Both the position numbers and the translations under genes were made by a program. Source: CAVQBP01 sp964448105 (GTDB lineage Bacteria; Bacteroidota; Ignavibacteria; Ignavibacteriales; Ignavibacteriaceae). From it: a stretch of 12,205 nt of DNA. This document shows, one piece after another, positions 7,190 through 12,205 of this stretch. The first letter of the stretch is position 1; every line of letters starts with the position of its first letter. Below the pieces are notes generated by a model, which did no database searches, was not told the origin of the DNA, and saw only the letters and a program-made list of their open reading frames with translations. The DNA lies in the NCBI GenBank assembly GCA_964448105.1, contig CAYUVK010000132.1, positions 1-12,205 of the forward strand. Direction: 5' to 3'.

Positions 7190-7223
7190 ACAAATCCAAT
7201 TTCTTATAAGAAATTGGATTTGT
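7190..7223. terminator. perfect 34-bp palindrome, bidirectional terminator between convergent genes
   Basis: ACAAATCCAATTTCTTA (7190-7206) is followed directly by its exact reverse complement (7207-7223), a 17-bp stem with no unpaired loop in theory; beyond it TTA/TAA pairing resumes after a single bulged base at 7224. It fills the 50-nt gap between the stop of the lptG-like gene (plus) and the stop of the DUF5723-like gene (minus). Stem ends rich in T on both strands fit termination from either side. Confidence 0.8.
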
Positions 7224-7235
7224 TAATAACTTCAA

Positions 7236-8651
7236 TTAAAATTTCCACATAGAGCCAAACGAAACGGAAAGATGTTTTGCAGAATTCGGAGCAACTAAAG
7301 AATTCATATCAGAAGTAGCAAAGTTCATTTCAAATAAACCGGCATCAATACCTAAACCTAAAGCCCAATTAAATCCGGCCCATCCACCGAAAGATAATCC
7401 TGTTCTTATATAAGGAATCCAATCCATTGGTTTCCACTCGGAACCTACTGAAATTCTTGCTTTTGTGCTGTTACCCGGGAAATCATTTAAACCTTGATTG
7501 TAATCTAGTCCTACTAGTAAAGTTCCTGGAACTAATCCTTTCTCCATAAAATAGGAAATTCCAAATCTTATGGCTGTAGGTAAAGATGTCGTAAAATCAT
7601 TTATATATGCACCTTTTCCTGTTATCTTATCGCCGAGAGAATCTACCTGATCTTTATTTGAAATATCATTAACATAAATATCTCCTAATGCAGTATACTG
7701 GGCTGCTCTTTGATCCCATCTTATTGATCCAATATCTGTTACTGCAATAGCTACATTTAACACCGGGGAGAGAGAAGCAGATAAGCCTAAATCCAAACCA
7801 ATTCCTTTTCCTGCAGGTGAAGGGAATGGAGAAAAGCTAGATTGATAATTATTTGTTGAGTCAAAATCATAATTTACTCCAAAGTTTTCAGAGAAGGCAG
7901 AGTAGCCTATTAAATCTGCGGTACCGGATATTTCATATTGAGAATTAGTTCCCAAAGAAGTGTTTACCCTATCGGTGCCCACAAAATAAAATCCATTAAT
8001 ATATTTTAAAGTGATACCTGCAAATAATTTTTGGAAGAAGTTAGGAGTGGGTATTTCCCTAGCATAAGAGAGTGAATAATCCCTTAGCCACCAAGATTTT
8101 ACATTTGCTTCGCTAAAAGAATATGTCTGTTCAATTGAGTTTCCATATAAAGGGATTTCAACCAATGCTTGAGGTATTTTTAAATAACCGCCCATAAAAT
8201 CACTCATGGAAATCCCTATTGCACCAATCTTGTCATTAAATTTCCATGAAGCAGAAAATACTCTTGTAGAAGCATTTAGAAAAACATCTCCGCCATTTTT
8301 AAATAAGTTATTAAGTCTTTCCTTATCTTGATCATTTAAATACCGGCTTTCCCCGTTAACACCCCCGAAATAATAATTAAAATCTTCAATGGAAAGAAAA
8401 TCTGTTCCGCTTCTTAAAGACGTGGTGGGAAGAGGAAGAATGGTTGAAAATTCAAAATACCCATTTTCTTCGTACATCAAATTAGCCGGATTAATTCCGA
8501 TTGAGTTTATTCCTCTTGAAGTAGCAGTATATGTTTTTGCCATTCCCATGCTGCGTGAATCAAAACTTCCTACCGATCCGTATTGTGCAAATACTTCAAA
8601 TGATAGGCAAAATAAAAAAATAAGCAATATATATAATCTTTTCATTAACAT
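7236..8651 (-). CDS. DUF5723-like outer-membrane beta-barrel protein
   Basis: This 471-residue protein has a signal peptide ending VFA-Q (cleavage after residue 22, counting from the first Met) and a C-terminal SFGSMWKF that ends in phenylalanine, as outer-membrane barrels usually do. After cleavage, DSRSMGMAKTYTAT and GINSIGINPANL resemble the start of FadL/PorV-like barrels and DUF5723 proteins, where an N-terminal segment plugs the barrel. The rest alternates amphipathic strands with polar, Gly/Asn/Ser-rich turns. Its cargo or partner is unknown. The ATG at 8651 begins one nucleotide after the upstream lipoprotein's stop codon; a second ATG at 8645 is also possible and would not change the signal peptide. 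No clear ribosome binding site is seen, so translation probably depends on coupling. DUF5723 is a recognition from pattern, not a search result. Confidence 0.78.
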   Translation of the reverse strand: MLMKRLYILLIFLFCLSFEVFAQYGSVGSFDSRSMGMAKTYTATSRGINSIGINPANLMYEENGYFEFSTILPLPTTSLRSGTDFLSIEDFNYYFGGVNGESRYLNDQDKERLNNLFKNGGDVFLNASTRVFSASWKFNDKIGAIGISMSDFMGGYLKIPQALVEIPLYGNSIEQTYSFSEANVKSWWLRDYSLSYAREIPTPNFFQKLFAGITLKYINGFYFVGTDRVNTSLGTNSQYEISGTADLIGYSAFSENFGVNYDFDSTNNYQSSFSPFPSPAGKGIGLDLGLSASLSPVLNVAIAVTDIGSIRWDQRAAQYTALGDIYVNDISNKDQVDSLGDKITGKGAYINDFTTSLPTAIRFGISYFMEKGLVPGTLLVGLDYNQGLNDFPGNSTKARISVGSEWKPMDWIPYIRTGLSFGGWAGFNWALGLGIDAGLFEMNFATSDMNSLVAPNSAKHLSVSFGSMWKF

Positions 8652-8652
8652 A

Positions 8653-10263
8653 TTATTTTCCCGGGTTTAAATTATATTTTACTCTTCCGCTTGCACGTAT
8701 TTCCACCCAATCACTGGCTCTTAATAAAACGCGTACAGGGTTTGTTTCGTTATATGATGATGTTTCCAAACTCACTGATACTATTGCATAATATGCATCA
8801 GCTAAGCTTTGAATTTGAGATGAACTTAAATTTATGGTTTGTGTACTTTGTGAAGCAGATGTAACCACTCCGCTTGTAGAATTAACCTTTGCGCCGGAAA
8901 ATTTTAAAGAATCCACACCATCATTACTTGTCGTTATAGAACTTAACATCTTGTAGTCTTTATCTGCTAGCGTAATTTTAATCCATGAAGTTAAAGGAAT
9001 ATAATTTGTAACCTGGATATTTATATCTGCATTTTTACCGTCTGAAAGTGCATCTCTATCTGATTGATCAATATCTAATTCAAGCGTATCCTTTAATGTG
9101 GATTTTTTAATTGTCACTTGCGGATTTGAAATTAGATCAATCCCTTTGGTTGTTAAGAAAGATTCTATTTTAACAGAATCGTTCTCAGTAACGGTTTTAT
9201 AATTTTTATCATCATCAGGATTCATAACCGGTGAAGTGTTAATAACCATTTCATCGGGAAGGAAAGATATGAAATCATTAATATTACTGTTAGATTCATT
9301 GAAAATCGTATCAACAGTCCCTAGTTTAAAACTAATTGCAGAAGATGTAGGAGAATTAAGCTCGGAAATATTCTTGAAAATTAGTTGTACTTGCTTATTA
9401 TCCTGTAAACTATATCCATTAACTTGAAAATTTTTCAATTCCAGTTCGAAAGGATTGATAGAAGAAGAAAGATACTGTGCTTTTAGTTTTAAGACTGCAC
9501 CGGTTAAATATATATTTCCCTTAAAATTTGATATATCGTTTCCAAATTCTAAATTGGTTCTGTTTTCAACAAGTTCTAATGTTTTGGAGGGAAAATAACC
9601 TGTTGCGGATTTAAATTTGAAGCCCGAAGTCGTAAAATCAATATGTGTCTCTGCTGTATTTGAATTTGAACTTGCAGTTATTTTAACCAAAAATCCATGA
9701 TCCAGCGAATCCGGCTGAGATGGCGGTTTTTGATAATAATAGTCATTAAGTACCGTACTAAGAGTTCCCGAATCTCCTGGCAAAAGAGTTAATTGTCCGC
9801 TTAAAACTTTACCCGATGAGTCTTTCAATCCCGGGATTCTTATATTTATAATTACATTTTCAGAACTAGAAAGGTTATCAGCATGGAAAGTAAGGAGCCC
9901 TTCTCTAAACTTTGCACTGCTTAATTTAATGCCGCCGGGAAATTCCACATAAACATCTCTTTCTTCATTTGACGCAATCAAGTCATCATCTTGTGAATTA
10001 GTCTCATCTGATTTATCCAAATACTCGGCAACTCCTGTAGAATAAGTATAAACATCAGAACTAAATATATAGTTGCTGTCGGAATCAATGTCTATATACT
10101 TTTGTGGTTTAATTATCTCGGCTAATTTATATGTTTTATTAGTAATGGGAATGTTAAAATCTGTATCCCAATTAGGAGCAACAACATCTTCTGGTAACTT
10201 TACACAACCGGATATAAAGAATAAAAAAACAATGATTAGCGAAGCTTTTATTTTTAGTTTCAT
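8653..10263 (-). CDS. large lipoprotein of unknown function, partner of the DUF5723-like barrel
   Basis: I do not recognise a named family. The ATG at 10263 gives 536 residues, starting with a basic stretch, hydrophobic core and lipobox FISGC (Cys20). A TTG at 10326 would prepend 21 residues that spoil the signal peptide, so I reject it. Just after the anchor, WDTDFNIPI (32-40) is an opening I associate with surface lipoproteins of this bacterial group. The remainder is Ser/Asn/Asp-rich, short beta-strand-like and free of cysteines or catalytic motifs, fitting stacked beta-sandwich modules. It ends VEIRASGRVKYNLNPGK. Its stop is one nucleotide from the start of the barrel gene, suggesting the two products are made in a fixed ratio and may work together at the outer membrane. 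That joint role is inference. Confidence 0.75.
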   Translation of the reverse strand: MKLKIKASLIIVFLFFISGCVKLPEDVVAPNWDTDFNIPITNKTYKLAEIIKPQKYIDIDSDSNYIFSSDVYTYSTGVAEYLDKSDETNSQDDDLIASNEERDVYVEFPGGIKLSSAKFREGLLTFHADNLSSSENVIINIRIPGLKDSSGKVLSGQLTLLPGDSGTLSTVLNDYYYQKPPSQPDSLDHGFLVKITASSNSNTAETHIDFTTSGFKFKSATGYFPSKTLELVENRTNLEFGNDISNFKGNIYLTGAVLKLKAQYLSSSINPFELELKNFQVNGYSLQDNKQVQLIFKNISELNSPTSSAISFKLGTVDTIFNESNSNINDFISFLPDEMVINTSPVMNPDDDKNYKTVTENDSVKIESFLTTKGIDLISNPQVTIKKSTLKDTLELDIDQSDRDALSDGKNADINIQVTNYIPLTSWIKITLADKDYKMLSSITTSNDGVDSLKFSGAKVNSTSGVVTSASQSTQTINLSSSQIQSLADAYYAIVSVSLETSSYNETNPVRVLLRASDWVEIRASGRVKYNLNPGK

Positions 10264-10440
10264 CTTTATTTCTTTCCCGATAAATTCATAACTTAATTCT
10301 GACAATATGAGTATAAGTTGGCGCAACTAGAATGCCATTGATATTATCGAATTTTTATAAATTTATTTTAATATTTTTGAGATTAAGGTAAATATTACTT
10401 AAAATTAAGATTCTGGAGTGGTTGGAAGGTTTAAAAAATA
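10264..10440. other. non-coding upstream region of the lipoprotein gene
   Basis: This AT-rich stretch lies between the operon terminator and the ATG of the 536-residue lipoprotein and must hold its promoter. No TAnnTTTG element is present and I could not pick a -35/-10 pair with confidence. AAGGTTT at 10426-10432 repeats the sequence inside the terminator stem (10454-10460). I see no small gene. Confidence 0.4.
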
Positions 10441-10483
10441 AAAAATCTATAAAAAGGTTTCTATAACCTTCTTATAGATTTTT
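10441..10483 (-). terminator. strong hairpin terminator after the TPR-DUF3467 operon
   Basis: AAAAATCTATAA (10441-10452) pairs with TTATAGATTTTT (10472-10483); inside, AAGGTT (10454-10459) pairs with AACCTT (10465-10470) around TCTAT, with one A-C mismatch. On the minus strand the hairpin is followed by TATTTTTTAAACC, a U-rich tail. It starts 22 nt after the stop of the DUF3467 gene and ends the operon there. The plus-strand side has a poorer T tail. Confidence 0.8.
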
Positions 10484-10505
10484 AAGAAAAAAATTTTATG
10501 TTTAA

Positions 10506-10832
10506 TTAATTTACTTTTTCATTCTTTACAGGAGGAACAAAACCAAAATGCTGATTAGGCGGAGTATCAATTTTAATTTCACCAAATCGAGCTTCAAATT
10601 TTTCAATATTTTCCTGTAAAGCTTTTAAAAACATTTTAGCATGCTGCGGAGTTGTAATTATCCGGGCATGCACTTTAGCTTTTGGAACCCCCGGTACTAT
10701 CCTGGTAAAATCTATTATAAATTCAGCAGGTGAATGAGTAATAATCGCTAAGTTTGAATAAATTCCTTCTGCTTCCTTTTCACCTAACTCAATATTAATC
10801 TGTTGACCCTGTGGTTGATTATTCTGACTCAT
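10506..10832 (-). CDS. DUF3467 family protein
   Basis: This 108-residue protein shows the DUF3467 pattern: EGIYSNLAIITHSPAEFIIDF (residues 23-43) followed by R-IVPGVPKAKVHARIITTP (about 44-62) and QHAKMFLKALQENIEKFEARFG (about 63-84). It has no signal peptide or membrane helix, so it is cytoplasmic. The family is small, widespread and without a proven function; the conserved core looks like two or three strands plus an amphipathic helix. The N terminus is Gln/Asn-rich and low in complexity. The ATG at 10832 has only a weak GGA a few bases upstream. It follows the TPR gene by 24 nt and a strong terminator comes right after it, so it is the last gene of that operon. Confidence 0.87.
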   Translation of the reverse strand: MSQNNQPQGQQINIELGEKEAEGIYSNLAIITHSPAEFIIDFTRIVPGVPKAKVHARIITTPQHAKMFLKALQENIEKFEARFGEIKIDTPPNQHFGFVPPVKNEKVN

Positions 10833-10856
10833 TATATTCCATTCAAATTTATATTG

Positions 10857-12026
10857 TTATTGTTTCCTCAACATATCGGCTTTATTGAAAGCATTTGTTG
10901 CATCGTTCTGCATACCTAGTATTGCATATACTTTTCCTAAAAGTTCCCAGACAGCAGGCTTATCACTTTCATTTTGAGCAACAGTTTCGAGAGATGGTAA
11001 TGCCTTCCGATAAATTTCCATGTATGAACGGGAAGTATCTTCTTTTGCTTCTAACGAGTCTCTCAATTCAGTTGCCCAACGGACATAAGTAACTGCAAGA
11101 TTATAATTTGCATTCTCATAAGTTGAATCTATTTCAACAGCTTTTTTGAATTCCATCTCGGCATTTGTATAATCTTTTGCACCTAAATAGAGAACTCCCA
11201 GGTTATATCTATAATATTTATTCTCGGGATCTTTTTCTACACCGGCTTTAAATGCGTCCATAGCAACTTCTACCTTGTTAGCAGCTATATAAGAATTAGA
11301 CAAAGTTACAAGTATGTCTGAATCATCTGGATATTCTTTTCTACCCTTTTCCAAGACACTAATTGCTTTATTGAATTCGTTCATCGCACCTACACTATCT
11401 TGAACATCTTTACTTTCTTTATATTTTGACATCAACTTTGTCCCTTTGTCATAAAGCAATTCTCCAAGAAATTTATAACCATCGATAGAAGCCTTCTTCT
11501 GAAGCAATGTTTCCAGAACAGGTATTGCCTTATCATAATTTTTTTCACTTATATAAACAAAAGATAAGTTGCGGTATGTACTTGCAGAATCAGGTTCAAT
11601 CTTTATTGCCTGCTCAAAAGCGTCACTTGATTTATCATAAAATACTTTAACACTATCCTGGTCTTGAGCTTTATTTCCTTTTTGATAATAATCTACACCT
11701 TTATTAAATAAATTAGCCCAGTAATACAGCTTCGAATCATGAATATCCTTTTTGTATTGATCACCAAAGGCAAGGGATGAATCATAAGCATCCACCATAT
11801 TACCAAAATCACCTTTTTCACCGTAAACCATTCCAAGCAAATAATACCCCTCAACACTTTTAGGATTTTTATTGACTTCCTGTCTTAAAACTTCCAAAGC
11901 TTTATCATAATTTTTTTGTTGAATATATAATTTTGCACTGGTTAATTCAGTGGAAGTGCATTCAAATGCCGTAAAGGTTAAGGCAAGTAGAATAATTGCA
12001 GTTATTATTAAATTTTTTCTATGCAT
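10857..12026 (-). CDS. tetratricopeptide-repeat protein, probable envelope lipoprotein
   Basis: This 389-residue protein is made almost wholly of TPR units, helical hairpins that bind other proteins. Clear repeats lie at about 30-56 (NYDKALEVLRQEV), 57-90 (YYLLGMVYGEKGD), 132-180 (YRNLSFVYISEKNYDKAIPVLE), 235-268, 269-302 (YYRYNLGVLYLGAKDYTNAEMEFKKAV), 303-345 and 357-387. Two units hold longer linkers (about 110-130 and 195-212). The N terminus is a signal sequence reaching Cys23, but the lipobox is AFEC: glutamate just before the cysteine is unusual, so lipidation is uncertain and it might be a plain signal anchor. The ATG at 12026 has TGGAG five nucleotides upstream. It heads an operon with the DUF3467 gene and has a good promoter. 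It probably serves as an assembly scaffold; the partner is unknown. Confidence 0.85.
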   Translation of the reverse strand: MHRKNLIITAIILLALTFTAFECTSTELTSAKLYIQQKNYDKALEVLRQEVNKNPKSVEGYYLLGMVYGEKGDFGNMVDAYDSSLAFGDQYKKDIHDSKLYYWANLFNKGVDYYQKGNKAQDQDSVKVFYDKSSDAFEQAIKIEPDSASTYRNLSFVYISEKNYDKAIPVLETLLQKKASIDGYKFLGELLYDKGTKLMSKYKESKDVQDSVGAMNEFNKAISVLEKGRKEYPDDSDILVTLSNSYIAANKVEVAMDAFKAGVEKDPENKYYRYNLGVLYLGAKDYTNAEMEFKKAVEIDSTYENANYNLAVTYVRWATELRDSLEAKEDTSRSYMEIYRKALPSLETVAQNESDKPAVWELLGKVYAILGMQNDATNAFNKADMLRKQ

Positions 12027-12031
12027 TCTAA

Positions 12032-12036
12032 CTCCA
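12032..12036 (-). promoter_or_regulatory. ribosome binding site of the TPR gene
   Basis: TGGAG on the minus strand ends five nucleotides before the ATG at 12026 and supports that start. Confidence 0.6.
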
Positions 12037-12047
12037 TTTAAAAATCG

Positions 12048-12063
12048 GTTTGATGTCTCAAAC
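12048..12063. repeat. inverted repeat over the -7 element and start point (possible operator)
   Basis: GTTTGA (12048-12053), TGTC, then TCAAAC (12058-12063) is a perfect 6-bp inverted repeat with a 4-nt spacer. It overlaps the -7 box and the expected transcription start of the TPR operon, the position of a repressor operator or a very early transcript hairpin. Confidence 0.4.
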
Positions 12064-12089
12064 TTACTGTTTTATGCTTCTATAGTCAA
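12059..12089 (-). promoter_or_regulatory. Bacteroidetes-type promoter of the TPR-DUF3467 operon
   Basis: On the minus strand TTG (12089-12087, within TTGAC) is followed after 20 nt by TAAGTTTG (12066-12059), an exact match to the TAnnTTTG -7 element described for the Bacteroidetes housekeeping sigma factor, at a plausible spacing. Transcription would begin near 12054, giving a leader of about 28 nt with the TGGAG ribosome binding site. No other upstream gap contains so good a match. Confidence 0.6.
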
Positions 12090-12151
12090 GAATCAGAATT
12101 TGAATATCTTTATAAATCCGCTTAATTTCAAGTAAGTTTACACAGTAAGTT
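12061..12151. repeat. three copies of AGTAAGTT around the TPR operon promoter
   Basis: AGTAAGTT occurs on the plus strand at 12131-12138 and 12144-12151, 13 nt apart, and on the minus strand at 12068-12061 inside the promoter -7 region. The outer copies extend to a 10-bp inverted pair, AACTTACTGT (12061-12070) and ACAGTAAGTT (12142-12151). This may be a binding-site array for a regulator. The rest of 12090-12205 is AT-rich and I see no gene in it. Confidence 0.4.
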
Positions 12152-12205
12152 CATTTTATATTTAAATTGATTTTACATAATAAATAGAATATTTTACCCA
12201 ATAAA

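Noticed and set aside
8389..8670. Plus-strand 93-codon open frame across the barrel and lipoprotein junction
   Set aside because: It is antisense to a signal peptide and the conserved N-terminal block of the barrel; no ribosome binding site and no recognisable protein.
9236..10291. Plus-strand open frames at 9236-9427 and 10073-10291
   Set aside because: Both are antisense to the 536-residue lipoprotein, and the second mirrors its signal peptide; neither has start-site support.
10264..10326. TTG start at 10326 for the 536-residue lipoprotein
   Set aside because: It would put 21 mixed residues before an otherwise perfect lipoprotein signal peptide; the ATG at 10263 is preferred.
10895..12135. 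Plus-strand open frames at 10895-11092 and 11950-12135
   Set aside because: They are antisense to the TPR gene and its promoter; composition looks like reverse-strand noise.

Overview
The window looks like a piece of an AT-rich chromosome (about one-third GC by eye) from the Bacteroidota/Chlorobiota/Ignavibacteriota group, most probably an Ignavibacteria-like organism. The clues are a tmRNA whose proteolysis tag reads GEYNYALAA, close to Bacteroidetes-type tags; a promoter matching the TTG / TAnnTTTG pattern of that group; two adjacent LptF/LptG permeases; a DUF5723-like outer-membrane barrel; and long surface lipoproteins. The taxonomic call is inference. All genes read as intact, and I see no insertion sequence, phage gene, CRISPR array or classical tRNA.

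Layout. Positions 1-305 (minus) hold most of ssrA (tmRNA); its 3' tRNA-like end lies beyond the left edge. A degenerate 7-nt tandem repeat and a hairpin separate it from a minus-strand pair, ygfZ/gcvT-like folate-binding protein followed by a PduO-type cob(I)alamin adenosyltransferase, which overlap by ATGA. Next is a second minus-strand pair: a lipoprotein that may be a beta-propeller (3519-4574), then an M20 metallodipeptidase with a TTG start (2131-3495). A 153-nt divergent intergenic region leads to the plus-strand lptF-like/lptG-like pair (4728-7185, 17-nt overlap), the inner-membrane half of the LPS export machine. A perfect 34-bp palindrome at 7190-7223 lies between these and two minus-strand envelope genes arriving from the right: a 536-residue lipoprotein of unknown function (8653-10263) and a DUF5723-like beta-barrel (7236-8651), with one nucleotide between stop and start. 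The rightmost minus-strand operon is a TPR protein (10857-12026) followed by a DUF3467 protein (10506-10832), with a clear promoter upstream and a strong hairpin terminator at 10441-10483.

Functional theme. Besides two metabolic/maintenance genes and the trans-translation RNA, most of the window concerns the cell envelope: LPS transport, two or three lipoproteins and an outer-membrane barrel. Nothing here is clearly a new defence or mobile system. The least understood units are the lipoprotein plus DUF5723 barrel pair and the TPR plus DUF3467 operon.
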